From Diphasiastrum complanatum (lineage: Eukaryota; Streptophyta; Lycopodiopsida; Lycopodiales; Lycopodiaceae): 64,000 nt of DNA. A model generated the notes under the pieces. It did no database searches and was not told the origin of the DNA. It was given only the letters and a program-made list of their open reading frames with translations. Shown here piece after piece: positions 46,616 to 57,807 of this stretch (the stretch's first letter is position 1; the number at the start of each line of letters is the position of its first letter). Both the position numbers and the translations under genes were made by a program. The stretch lies in contig CM055102.1 in NCBI GenBank assembly GCA_029204225.1, positions 39,633,014 to 39,697,013 on the forward strand, in the 5' to 3' direction.

Positions 46616-47215
46616 ATGAAGCTTTCAGATCTTTTAAAATGTTCAAAGCAAAATCAGAAACACAAATTGGTAGGAAACTAAAACTTATTTGAACAGATGG
46701 CGGGGGAGAATACATCTCAAATAAATTTAGAGATTATTTGTCAAAGTAATGGAATCAACCATCAAATGACAACAAGCTATTCTCCACAATTTTATGGAGT
46801 AGTAGAAAGACAGAATAGAACATTGGTAGGATGTGCCAAAGCTATGCTGGCACATGCATCTCTCTCCAAGAAGTTTTGGGCAGAAGTTGTTGTAATAGGA
46901 GCCTACATTCAAAATAGGTGCACTACCAAGAGTCTAAACAATCAGACTATTTCTGAGGTTTGGACTAGACAAAAACCTTCTATAAAAGTTTAGATTTTTT
47001 TGGTTGCATCGCTTATGCTCAAATTCCAAAGCTAAGAATGAAACTAGATAATTTTAGAATTGAGTATGTCTTTGTTGGTTATTCCTCAGTCGATGAAGCT
47101 TATAAGCTTTACAACCCTACAACAGGAAAAATATTTGCGAGCAGTGATGTCATCTTTCTTGAAAACCAATTTATGAACCTTAAAAGTATGACCTTCAAAT
47201 TCTACTGATACATAG
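46616..47215 (+). pseudogene. copia integrase and linker fragment
   Basis: Frames read EAFRSFKMFKAKSETQIGRK, a stop, TDGGGEYISNKFRDYLSK, then (shifted) HQMTTSYSPQFYGVVERQNR, TLVGCAKAMLAHASLSKKFW and, after another shift near 46990, LDFFGCIAYAQIPKLRMKLD and YVFVGYSSVDEAYKLYNPTT. This covers the middle catalytic Asp, the catalytic Glu (VERQNR) and the C-terminal domain of a copia integrase. Stops and at least two frameshifts are present. RT and RNase H are missing. Confidence 0.85.
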
Positions 47216-49855
47216 GTTTAAAGAGTTCACTTAAATGATGGTGAATTCAAGAAAGACGAATAAAGACAGCAAGATTAACCACAACAACTAAAAAACCTAC
47301 AACTTATCAAAAACTAATGGAGCCATCAGATTTAGATCTTTGGAAAGAGGCCCCGTAGCACCGCAAGACTAAATTGTCTATGTACTGAATTTTCAAACTA
47401 ATATACAATCACTTAGTGTGTTTTCAAGAAAACCAATTTGCCAAAGAAATCCCAAGTCATGAGTCCTAAAAGCCGCGAGAAATGCAATTCAAACAGGGAA
47501 AAACTAATAATGTAAAAAAAATAGTTCGACGAGATAATCGACAAATTATGCAATGATGTCAAGGGAAAGGAAAATTATCGTCAGTGGTTTATGTGGCAAT
47601 TCCAAGGACCGACGTATGTACAGGGCCAAGTCAATAGTCTAAGAGAAATACAAATGAAGGCCAAAATATGACATGAAACTTGACTCCCTTCCTAAAAATT
47701 GTACGTGTTGACCTCACACCACAAGGGAGGTACCAACTTAGACTGAGTACCACCACCTTATTATAATTAAACCAAACTAAGTACACTAAGGCCCGAACCA
47801 TCTTTTCCTGAAAAGAGGAAAGTACAGGTGAAGTGCCATGGTCCAAGGTCCAAAATCTTGTGATACCCTCCCCAACCCAATTGCGTGGGATACTTCATTA
47901 ATGGGCACGACCTCAAGACCAAGTCCTCTTTGCTTAAGAACAAGCTTTGGCTGAAATTCAATAGTGCATAATAACACTCGAGTGGCATTCTAGGATTATT
48001 AGAAATGAGAAGGTGGTTTCTCAAGCCCTCCTTAACAAACGTGAGGATATTAATTGCAGAGTGCTCGAGAAAACTCACTTGAGTTATGCTTACACAGTGC
48101 TCGAGAAACCTCACTTGAGTTATCCTTGAAAACCCTGCATTTAATAGAACATCTCGATTTTTGAAGACTTTTACTCATAAAAAGGTATATATGCTTGTAT
48201 AAAAAATCGTCACATATTTTATGATATAGATTTTTTAGAAAACTTGGTGATTCCATTCCTATACTTTGCCCATTTTCTGTAAGCCTCCACCTCCGGTTCA
48301 AGTGCATAGACTATCTTCAATATCAAGATACACTAAACGAATGTCACTCTGTTGGTTGCTGCTGCTCATATCAACATTGTCAAGAGGCTTTTGATTGCTG
48401 GAGTTGATGCCAATGAAAAGCTTCTTCAAGGTCATGAGACAGTTGCAGGACTACACAGGATATTGTTTTGATGCGGTGTGCGCTTGAATTTACACACCTT
48501 TGAACTGTATTTCCACACAAAAAGCCAGAGAAGCAGCTCTAAGCGCAATCGCGCGGAGTCTTTGGCTGCGTGGAGGTGCTTTCAATGCTATTTTGGGATG
48601 ACTCGCCTCTACCACATGGAAATCTTTCACATTGATGCTGAGCGCAAACTGTAGATGCTCTGCCGGATTGTGCAGGAGAGCAGGAAACTGTTCCGATCTT
48701 GCCATTTCCAGACCACTCTGACTACTGCAATTATACAATATGATAGCAAGAATATCTGCCGCTTGCACGTGTCCCTTGGCTCATACGCCTCATTAATGCC
48801 TTCCAATTCATGTCACGTCCTACTCACATATTAGGATTAGCTTCATTATATCAAGGAGTTATCCAACCATACCTTTACCATCACTATTGTTTTGCCCATC
48901 CCACTTCATGTGAGGGGTCTAAAATAGAGCACCCTTTCAAAGAAAAGCAGTTGAGCAACACCACCACATGCTCACAAAGGTCTTTTCCATGCAAAGGCAA
49001 TGAAACTTGGAGCTTTGCACACCTGCCCAATTGTTCTTTCTACATAACATCAAGCATTAAGGGAAGGGATTCATAACTCCGGTGCAGAATGGCCTTTTTC
49101 CTCTCCAAGACAAGCAAGCTATAATGGACAAGAACGCCCTCGTGACTTGGGAATTTGCGAGAAACCAGATTCTCCCTCATTTTCGATTTTTTTTTCATTG
49201 GATTGAGCCATAGTCGATTGAAGAACCACCAATGGACCTAGAAGGATTTTTGTACTCAAAACTAAACCTCGTCATGGAGCTTTCAGTGCAAGAAGCCAAC
49301 ATATCAAATATAGAACCAAGTGCAACTGTAGATGAGAGGCGAGTGGCAATAGATTCATTCCTACTCCCAAAAATAGTCGAATCTCAAGAATTGCTACCCC
49401 ACAAACTCACGATGCCAACTGTTCTTGAGGATCAAGAAGATATTACAATCGATCTTTGTGAATAGCAATAGCACTTTCATTGCAAGAATGGGAAAAACCA
49501 TTATATGACATCCAACAAGAAGTAGAAATAGGGGAATCCTCAAGATGGTATGACAGTGAGGACGGGTCTATACGGGTGTGACCTTACAAGATGAACATCT
49601 CCTACTAACATTCATCAACTGAAATGGCACTAACTAACAATCACCATTCCGCAAAACAATCATCCCACAATCGAAAACATGCAAGCAACCTCACTTGTCC
49701 TTGCATATCAGGCATACATAATGCTTCCCAACAAGCCATTACTCAACACACAACAAGCAATCTGTTACAAGCTCGTTTGAGAAATTTACAATGAAACCAC
49801 AATGACAAAGGCAGGCAAACAACATCAACACAATCCATCCACTCTCAACTAGTAT
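47216..49855. other. no recognisable gene
   Basis: 2.6 kb without a frame that I can assign. A near-duplicate phrase 'agtgctcgagaaa(a/c)ctcacttgagttat' occurs twice at 48059-48122. The minus-strand frame at 48490-48768 and plus-strand frame at 49232-49465 have no family likeness. Confidence 0.4.
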
Positions 49856-50015
49856 TGTTAGTTGCTAAAAGATTGAACATGACTCTTGTCATGATGTTTT
49901 GTTCAATATTGATAGGCATAGTCATGCATTAGGAAAGCAGGCTCATTCCGCTGCACTCAATTAGTCATTCACAAGCATCGACTTGTCGTTATTGCATTAT
50001 CACCTCTTTCCAACA
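49856..50015 (+). repeat. small LTR candidate (160 bp)
   Basis: Runs from TGTTAGTTGC to CAACA, giving TG...CA ends and a TGTT/AACA inverted repeat. It is followed directly by a primer-site-like sequence. No second copy is seen, so it is a solo or truncated LTR. Confidence 0.45.
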
Positions 50016-50027
50016 TGGTATTAGAGC
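50016..50027 (+). other. primer-binding site (tRNA-iMet type)
   Basis: TGGTATTAGAGC differs at one base from TGGTATCAGAGC and abuts the CAACA end of the small LTR. Confidence 0.55.
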
Positions 50028-50099
50028 ATGTTATTTAATATGCTATTACCTTCATGATATCAGAGCGAGTCTGTTATATCAGAGCTCTAAACCAGATCA

Positions 50100-50575
50100 A
50101 CAGGCGAATGCAGTCACAACACCTCCTGACATCGACATGGACGAAGGAGTATTTATGGTCAAAGACCAAAAAGCACTATGATTAGTCATTGAAAAATAAT
50201 GAGTAAGCCTATCTAGATATCCTTGTCTCTTTATGAGTGCAAGAACTCTATTTTTCTTACCAAGAATTTTAAAATGGTCTGAACCAAACTCCACTTTATG
50301 TCCTAAATCAATTATCAGACAGTAGATTTGTTGTAAGATTTGGAACATACAAAACTTTTGAGATGAGCTTGGATTCAACATTCTCAAAATTTGGTATAAT
50401 AGTATCTTCAACTTCTATCATATGTGAGCTATTGTCATCAAGATGAAAAAACTTTTGAGTACTATAGGCTGAATAATCTTGGAACCATTCTTGATGGCTA
50501 TTCATATTTTGTGTTGCTCCAGAATCAAGGAACCATTTATCATGTTGTTGGATATCCTGATGATTCACCATAAAT
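50100..50575 (-). pseudogene. copia protease and pre-integrase fragment
   Basis: The minus strand encodes KWFLDSGATQNMNSHQEWFQ, the copia protease active site (Asp-Ser-Gly-Ala), then LISKVLYVPNLTTNLLSDN. After frame changes come FGSDHFKILGKKNRVLALIK and other pre-integrase pieces. Gag and the rest of pol are missing. It lies downstream (minus direction) of the LTR at 50998-51734. Confidence 0.75.
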
Positions 50576-50997
50576 GCATCCTACTTTTCTTCATGATTAG
50601 AATTTTGAGATGTTTCAGCTATTGTGTTGGCACGTTGATCCACTTGCTTATATAAGCTATCAATCTACAATATGTGACCAGACATGAGACTTATATAAGC
50701 CACTTGCCCTAAAATAACAACTTCTAGGTACTTCACCAAAAACCTAGTCTTAAGTGACTATGATGCAATGTACGTCAACTAGTCAATAGAAGTAGGTCTA
50801 AATCCAACCTTATCCATTTATATACTTGTCAAAAATAACAAGAAACTATTTTCAGGCCTTATTGACATTAAGAATTGTATCTCTAAGTTGAAATTTTACT
50901 TTGTCCTCCACAAATGCCGAAAACCCAACAAACTAGTTGACAATTTTTTACACTCCTCTTCAAATAGATTTAGCATAGATTTCACCACACTACTGTG
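50576..50997 (-). other. copia-related sequence with second PPT-like site
   Basis: Minus-strand reading gives TTGAAGAGGAGTGTAAAAAA near 50968-50949, then ttgtcaactag. This is close to the purine tract plus LTR start at 51744-51725 (GAAGAGGGAGTGTGATAAAT). It suggests that a second, truncated 3' LTR starts here. Confidence 0.4.
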
Positions 50998-51734
50998 ACG
51001 AATTTTAGATCAATTAAGATCCAAATCCATAAAATGATCTTGGGTTTAGAAAGACAACAAATCACCAATCTTGCCAATGTAGAAAAACCAACATCTACAC
51101 TATGAATGAGATGCAAACTCTAACAGATCTTGATCAAACATCAATAAAAACATGAACTAATGTTGTTGTCCGTAAGAACACAATAACCTACTGTATTTCA
51201 CATGTGTGGATCTGAAAATAGCATTAAATGAGCATTCTACATACAAAATTGCAAGATATCACAAGTATAGTGCACCAATGGATAGTAGAACCCAAGAGAA
51301 CCATGCATAATCATGAATGAGATAAGAGAGAGAGAGAATGTGTTCTCTTCCCATCAGTTACATCCTTTTATAGCAAGTCCAAAACCTAAATTGCCACTTG
51401 GTTTCCCTCCAATGTGTAAAACCCTACTATTTTTGGGACTAGATTCAATGTATCTACTACTCAAATTGAATCTCTCCAAAACTCATGTTCTATAGTTTTC
51501 CACACTTTCCAAAGGTGTTTATTCAAATGATTTTAGACTAACATAACATATAAAAATTGGCCTCAATTGTGTATTTGGCAATTTATCAGACTATGCTTCT
51601 TGGTTTTCAAGGGGAGGCTCGAACCTGAGACCAATGAAACTTTGGATGTCAAGCTAACCAACTCAGCCAACCCCGTTGGTAATTTATCAGACTATGACCA
51701 CCAATCTTGACTAAACTAGTTGAAATTTATCACA
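50998..51734 (-). repeat. minus-strand copia LTR
   Basis: It begins TGTGATAAATTTCAAC just after the purine tract GAAGAGGGAG (51744-51735) and ends near CACA at 50998. It matches the plus-strand LTR at 28545-28953. It contains the SINE-like insert at 51596-51680. Confidence 0.65.
51596..51680 (-). mobile_element. tRNA-like SINE insertion with 16-bp target duplication
   Basis: The 85-bp insert is bounded by perfect 16-bp direct repeats aatttatcagactatg at 51580-51595 and 51681-51696. On the minus strand it contains TGGCTGAGTTGG, a full match to the RNA polymerase III A box, and GGTTCGAGCC, a match to the B box, about 30 bp apart. The T-arm stem is not paired, so it is a tRNA-derived SINE or retrocopy, not a working tRNA gene. 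It sits inside the copia LTR, so it inserted later than that element. Confidence 0.75.
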
Positions 51735-52400
51735 CTCCCTCTTCAACTAGTTTTAGCTTAATCATAGAACTTTGATCCAGCTTTAAAATGATCTCCATCC
51801 TAAGTATAGACCTCCTTTTTAATGTTCTAAAATTGTTTTCACAATTAATATAGAGAATAGTGCCCACTTGGGATGCCTCATTGTTTCTTACATCAATTTT
51901 ACATGTCATGATGGAACTAGAATATGAAGAACCAAATAGAATGTAACTTTGAGATGATTCCTCCATGCTATAAACTTTTAACTCTCTGGAAAATTACGGC
52001 AACCAAACAATAAACGTGAGTGATAACCATTTGTTTGCTTGTATCCTCCCTCTTTGTCCTTTCTTGCCATGTATCCACCATGAAACTCCATGAATGAGCC
52101 TCCATCTCCATCTTGCCACAAGATATCATCAACACTTGATGACTTGGCCATGAATGAGTGACATAATGAACCTCCAATAGCTTCATGTCCATCAACAAAA
52201 CTAGCCAAGAATGCTAGTACAATGATCAAGAGCCATGGATTGTCTAGACATGTTCGAGACAGATGCATAATTCAAGTGTCCTAAGCGATGATGCCATAGT
52301 AATGCTTTACTGACAAGAACAAAGGTTTTCAAGACTTGACTACAATCAGAATAACAATTATGCTGAGTAGCTCCACGAATCACCTGAATTCGTGTATTTG
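51735..52400 (-). pseudogene. copia pol remnant, minus strand
   Basis: A pre-integrase block ALLWHHRLGHLNYASVSNMS is encoded near 52310-52255 and is typical of copia integrase N-termini. Downstream frames (52200-51970) have no clear domain. The purine tract GAAGAGGGAG at 51744-51735 ends this unit and joins the LTR. Most of pol has been deleted. Confidence 0.6.
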
Positions 52401-53126
52401 TGTTTGACCATAAAAGCGGCTTTGTCCATTTCGACTTGAGGAGATGCTGCCGAATAATGGTGTTTCAGTTGGGTTATTCATTGGCCATGTGATTCTACAA
52501 ATAGATATTACACCATATATTTTCTCTTGTTGGAAAGAATTTGTCAACAATATTTTTCATAGCGGTTTGGAAGTTGTAAGTTTATCCATATGAGTATGTT
52601 GAGCTTTTTGCCAAGTTTCCATCTGATGGAGAAGTTTTGAGGATTGGGCGGTATTTTCGAACTTATGATGATTAAGACGTTCGAGAATTTTTTATTTCTT
52701 TTCTTTGTTATCAAAGTCCTCATCCGACCCCTCATCTTCTTCACGGATGACATCAGTCATTACATCCTTAAGTTGATCATAAAGATCAACTGGTTTCAGT
52801 TCCTGGTGGATATTTTTAGGAAGTCCAACCAAGTTTGATGGCCATTCGTTCGGTGATATTTTTGTCAAAACATTCTACCTTGAGGCGTTTAAAATGCTCA
52901 ATGTAGCTTATTCGGATGAATGGACTCTGAGTCAGTTTAGAAGGTTTGAAATGCTTGATGAGAGCGTCTTTGAGAGTAGTCTAAGAAGTAAGATCGGGAG
53001 CTGCGAGGTTGAAATACTACTCTTTGGCAATTCCATAGAGCACCCAGCCACATCCAACAGCCCAACATTCCCTCGAGTGAAGGATCTACATCCATTGTCT
53101 ATCCCCAACCTTTTGAAGAAATTAGG
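52401..53126 (+). other. gypsy gag region, strongly degraded
   Basis: Short frames only (for example 52894-53265) with no domain I can name; position upstream of a gypsy protease suggests old gag sequence. Confidence 0.3.
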
Positions 53127-55823
53127 TTGTATCACAAATATCGTCAGCAAATTCAAAATGCAGACCAGCACTCTTCCACTTCCCATCACACACCTTACAT
53201 GCCTTTTGAGACTAAAACCCTTGAAGGCACTGAAGTCTGGAGAGATCTGTTACAAGCTAACGTGACTCTCCCTTTCTACGTTCTATGGAAACATGCCGGT
53301 AAGTGGAAACAACAACTCCAATCCACCGAAACCACCACCCCTGACGAGCCACCCGAAATGCCATTACACCTAATCAATCCGCTTAGTGAAAGGGGCAACA
53401 TCAAAATTCTAGCTACTCATCGCCAATCCTAAGAAATCTTACTTGTATCAGATGGTGGCTTAGGTGTCAACATCATCTCCACATCTCTCATGTTGGAATG
53501 AAACTTGAGAGACCAACTCACTAAACCCACTTGTCAGGTCAGGATGGCTGATCAAAGTGTGGTTAGGATGGCTGATCAAACTTGTTAGCTCAGGATGGCT
53601 AATCAAAGTGTGGTTCAACCTACAAGATTCCTCCCAAAAATTTTGATCAAACTAGGAGGCCTGAAATTTTCTATAGATCTGGTAGTGCTCGATATTCCTA
53701 GTAATGCCTATTCCTATGAGTTACTACTTGGTCGCCCATAACTCACCAATGCAAGGGTCGTTCATGACTGGAACAAACTTGGTCGAGTCACCTTTGGTAA
53801 TAGAGATAGTTCTATCACCCTAAATTCATCTGGGAGACTCAAACCCGCATGCTTCCACAATACAGATTCATCCACTACTAATTTTGTGTTTGAGCCATAC
53901 TAGTCCACCCAAGAGAAAGGTCATTATGTTGAATCTATTGATATCATAAACTGGAGCCACAGTTTGGCTACAATTGATTGTGTGAATGCTGATTATTGTG
54001 CTCAAACTCAGGCTAATTGTACCTATACCCCCTGGACGATAATGAACAACCTCCTGATCTAGACACACCTATCATTATTATCAACTTTATTGATATTCTT
54101 TCACACAATGATGAAATTTTTTAACGTTGCATGGCTACCTACTAATGAATCAGACGATTTATTTGTAGATGACGACAATATATTGCGAATTCAGAATTGC
54201 CAGGATGATTTGGACATTTTTGACATTCAGATTTTCAATGGAAGCACTTCCACTTAAAGCTTTCCTGCAACACTCATCCAAGGTGGAACTAGTTGCCAAA
54301 GTTACGATCAAAAAACCTGATACCCAACGATATCGTGTCAAACGACCAAATTATCCGTGGGGCCTATGTGAGGAAGAAACCATTTTTCAAATCGATGATG
54401 AAATCCTCCATGATGTGCCATCAATTTCTCATTTTCACAACTCATGTCCTCCAGAGCCACAGCCTCGTGGCAATACCATGCAGGAGAAGATAAAGAAACC
54501 GCTTCTCATTCAACCGCTTGGCGATCTTTACCACTGTGTGGAAAGTTCTTGAAATATCCTTAGCTCATACACCAATTCCAAAACCTCCCAAATCAACATC
54601 CAGATAGTTGAAAGGCAAGGCCCTCCTTGAATCACCCGCACATGATGTGTCGGCATATTTTAAGGATTATACGATCAAGGATGTGACTATCCAACTACTA
54701 CAAGCTCAACGTGAGCCGAATGGTAATTCACCCTACGAAGGCCCTACACAAACCATCACTCTCTCTAGGAGTTATCCAATGAGAATAACGAATGCCTTGT
54801 TCACATCGGGACTCACCTCAATCATGAGCAACACAGAAGGCTTGAGAAACTTCTGTGCAAATATCGACATGTCTTTGCTTGGTCCTATAAAGACATGAAA
54901 GGAGTCTCACCCCAAGTAGATGTGCATCGTATTCCTCTTAAACCGGGTGCGAGGCCAACTGCTAGCCGTCCCTACCGATGCAATCCTATCTACAAGGCCA
55001 AAATAAAAGAAGAATTACAATGCTTGTTAGATGCAGGATTCATCTATGAAATCGAACATATTGAGTGGGTTTCCCCAATCGTCATCGTTCCTAAGAAAAA
55101 TGGAAAACTCCACATCTGTGTCAACTTTAAGAAACTTAATGTCGTAATAAAACGTGATCACTTTCCATTACCTTTCAACGAATCCATTTTAGAAAATCTA
55201 GCATGAGATGAGGCCTACTCATTCTTAGATGGCTTTAGCGGCTACAATATGATTCAAATTACTGAAGAAGATCAACATAAAATAGCTTTTGCCACAAAAT
55301 GGGGAGCCTTCTGTTGGAAAGTCATGCCCTTCGGTCTTTGTCATGCTCCTAGCACTTTCCAACGTGCTATGCAAGCTGTCTTTTCTTAGCAGATGGGAGA
55401 TACCCTAGAAGTTTACTTGGACGATTTAGAAGCACATTACTAAAAAACATGTCATCTGTCTGGGCTGAAATTTTTTTTTATCCAATGTCAATGCTTCAGA
55501 ATCTCCTTGAACCCTGAAAAATGCCAGATCTGGGTAACACATGGCATCATCTTAGGACATATCATTTCAAAAAACGGCATCGCAACTGACCTTGACAAGG
55601 TCATGATCATTCAAAATCTGCTCGAACCACGTACTATCCGCAAAGTCTATTCATTCCTAGGCCACCCTAATTATTATCGCTGCTTCATTCTCGATTTCGC
55701 AAATAAAGCACGATTAATTTATAAGGTGATCATTGTTCCCAAATGGATTGATGAACAATGAATTGCGTTCATTCAGTTGAAAGAAGCCCTCATCAATGCA
55801 GCTATTCTCTAGGCTCCTGATTA
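53127..55823 (+). pseudogene. second gypsy polyprotein: protease and reverse transcriptase
   Basis: A linker (ETKTLEGTEVWRDLLQANVT) precedes a protease region near 53440 (ILLVSDGGLGVNIISTSLML, then YSYELLLGRP). Three copies of a phrase with aggatggctgatcaaa occur at 53545-53605. RT begins near 54895 (GVSPQVDVHRIPLKPGARPT, FIYEIEHIEWVSPIVIVPKK, LHICVNFKKLN). It continues past a stop at 55204 as AYSFLDGFSGYNMIQITEED, FGLCHAPSTFQRAM and VYLDDL, the catalytic box, and then FRISLNPEKCQIWVTHGIIL and FLGHPNYYRCFILDFANKA. Stops are at 54609, 55204, 55387, 55440 and 55759. The frame is cut at 55828 by the minus-strand LTR element and resumes at 61583. Confidence 0.85.
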
Positions 55824-55828
55824 CTCCA

Positions 55829-56072
55829 TGTCATGTGCCAAATCCCAAACTAATAGCAATAGCAATGAAGTAAAGCTAGAAGCAAGAAGATTACAAGACA
55901 TTCATGATAGCATATCAATAGAAAGCTAGAAACAATGAGATCACAATGGAATTGCATTAGCAATGAAAGAAAGAGTACAATCAAGCATTGATTCATGTGG
56001 ATAGGGCACATGAGACCTAGCAATGGAGATCCCTATGGCTTGCATTCACAAGGAAGCTAGAAGCTCTCACTT
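55829..56072 (-). repeat. 3' LTR of gag-only element, truncated
   Basis: Matches 61039-61290 closely, including gtgccaaatcccaaactaat and gggcacatgagacctagcaa, with one short gap (a 9-10-bp 'aatggaaatgg' phrase). The rest of the LTR (about 290 bp, the U3 side) is absent. Confidence 0.85.
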
Positions 56073-56175
56073 GCAACTTAAACATTTTTGTCCTCAAAAA
56101 TGAAGATGCTTGTCTAATCAGCTGGATCATCTTGGTTAAGTAGTCACGATTGATGAGGATGTGTCGTCCACAAAA

Positions 56176-56400
56176 TTATTGTCTCATTACAAATCCAAAG
56201 CTGTTGAATTGAATCCATTTTGCTAGCTTTAGACTGTAATCCTTGTTCCCATTAAGAAAAATTGATGGTCGAAGAAGAGTTTGATGAAGCACCATATTGC
56301 TTGTTGGCAACCAATCTGTATGGAATGGACAAAGTGCATCACCACAATATCCTCTTTTGTCTGCTTCCTCGACATCATAACAATTTGGATGCTTATCCAA
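56176..56400 (-). pseudogene. frameshifted tail of the unknown 312-residue frame
   Basis: After the stop at 56393 another minus-strand frame reads RELDKHPNCYDVEEADKRGY and LKLAKWIQFNSFGFVMRQ. It overlaps the end of the preceding frame (NQESKGIG), which suggests that one frameshift split a single longer protein of about 390 residues. Confidence 0.45.
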
Positions 56401-57331
56401 TTCCCTTGGATTCTTGGTTTTGTGTTGCATCTGGCTCTTCTACTGTAGCTGGCAATCCATGTTGTTTAACCAACTTGATGAAGAACATTATAATTCTTCC
56501 AGGAGCAATGGTAGTCATGAATTGTTGTTCAAATATAAATGCTCTATACGAAGTAGTCGGCATGAATATTGAAATTTGGTAGCATGATGAAACGTAATTC
56601 TTGGCATACAGTTGACCGAAATATATTTTTTCAAATTTGGTCAATACCTCATTCATAGGTGGTTGTGAATATTTGACCTGATTGACCTCAAAAATGGACT
56701 CTTGTCTCGAAATATAAAATTTGCAGTTGCCCATATAAATCGTTGAAGCATCAATCCCAAATAGTAAAAATACATTCCAAAGTTGAAGTAGGGATTTGAC
56801 GTTTCGATTGTTCCAAATAACCATTGATGAACAATCATTGTTGACATTACTTAATTGAAGATTGATCACATTAGAGTCCACTGAGCAATGTAAACCTCTC
56901 CAAAGAAACTGATATAGATTGATGGCATATTTTTTAATCAGCTTCCTATAGAGTGTTGGTTGATTGAGAAAATATTCCCAATCATTATTCACATCCATAC
57001 ATTCCAAATATGCACGTGAACTGCATAGTGGCTTTTGAATTCTAGAGAATCCATAAGAGTAAGGTTCTCCAACAAAAGCCACTTGAAGCTCTTGACTAAT
57101 GGATCCATGAGACATTGAACAATAATCCAAAGTATTAATACAAGTAGAATTTCCATGGACTAATGAAATCTCTTCACTTCTACTAGTATTTATGTTGAAT
57201 ACCTCATTCTCCCTTAGATCATTCTCAAAAATAAATTTATTCTCAAAAGCTCCCATATCAATTTGACATGGTTTGTAGATCGGATCCTTATAATAACCAC
57301 TCAATTTCAAATCATGGAATATCGGTGTCAT
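56393..57331 (-). CDS. unknown protein of the gag-only element, 312 residues
   Basis: An open frame from ATG 57331 with no internal stop, the longest uninterrupted frame in this element. It starts MTPIFHDLKLSGYYKDPIYK. The middle is rich in Asn, Ser and Tyr (VDSNVINLQLSNVNNDCSSM), and there are aromatic-rich hydrophobic patches (SLLQLWNVFLLFGID). No signal peptide, transmembrane helix or enzyme motif is convincing. Its ATG overlaps the TGA of the preceding acidic frame in the sequence ATGA. This could be a coupled second cistron or simply a -1 frameshift within one polyprotein. The function is unknown, and it may be decaying. Confidence 0.45.
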   Translation of the reverse strand: MTPIFHDLKLSGYYKDPIYKPCQIDMGAFENKFIFENDLRENEVFNINTSRSEEISLVHGNSTCINTLDYCSMSHGSISQELQVAFVGEPYSYGFSRIQKPLCSSRAYLECMDVNNDWEYFLNQPTLYRKLIKKYAINLYQFLWRGLHCSVDSNVINLQLSNVNNDCSSMVIWNNRNVKSLLQLWNVFLLFGIDASTIYMGNCKFYISRQESIFEVNQVKYSQPPMNEVLTKFEKIYFGQLYAKNYVSSCYQISIFMPTTSYRAFIFEQQFMTTIAPGRIIMFFIKLVKQHGLPATVEEPDATQNQESKGIG

Positions 57332-57804
57332 ATAGTCCTCAATCGGAAAGTTTGGTGAATGCCTTGATCAACTTTCTTTGAGATTGCAATATTCTCAATA
57401 TGACGATCCATAGTTGCTTGTTCATTGACCAAATTAAGGCATTGATGTAGGTCAAGTTCTGGACTTTGATGGTCGAAGTGAAACTCGAAAGGATGTTCAA
57501 TTATCTTTACATCTTGATCTGAATCTTGACTTTCGTCTGAATCCTGATTTTCACCATCTGTTGTTGTAACTTGATCAAAATCTTGAATTGGACTTTTGTT
57601 GCCTGCAACTGTATTTGGATCTGAGAGTTGACTTTCGTTGTCACTTTGCTCATCTGACTCATTGTCCTCACTTTTCTCATCTGCTTCGTCGTTATCACTT
57701 TGCTCATCAGACTCATTGATGGGATCATCTTCGTCTTCAGAAGTTTCTTTCCTTTCATTCACATGTAGTTGTCGATCCACTGATGCTTTAGTGTATACAC
57801 TCAC
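57328..57804 (-). pseudogene. acidic repeat segment of the Gag-like polyprotein
   Basis: Continues in frame from the Gag domain above across one TAG (57808-57806). It holds an imperfect repeat of the type ESDEQSDNxEADEKSEDN, then HFDHQSPELDLHQCLNLVNE and HIENIAISKKVDQGIHQTFR. The acidic repeat lies where a linker after Gag would be. It is low-complexity and not diagnostic. No start codon is needed if it was once part of one polyprotein. Confidence 0.5.
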
Positions 57805-57807
57805 TTT

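Noticed and set aside
48490-48768. 92-residue minus-strand frame of average GC
   Set aside because: No recognised domain, no splice or neighbour support, and single isolated position. It is probably chance.
51596-51680. Functional tRNA gene on the minus strand
   Set aside because: A and B boxes match, but the T-arm stem does not pair and no convincing acceptor stem forms. The flanking 16-bp duplication shows a retroposed insert.
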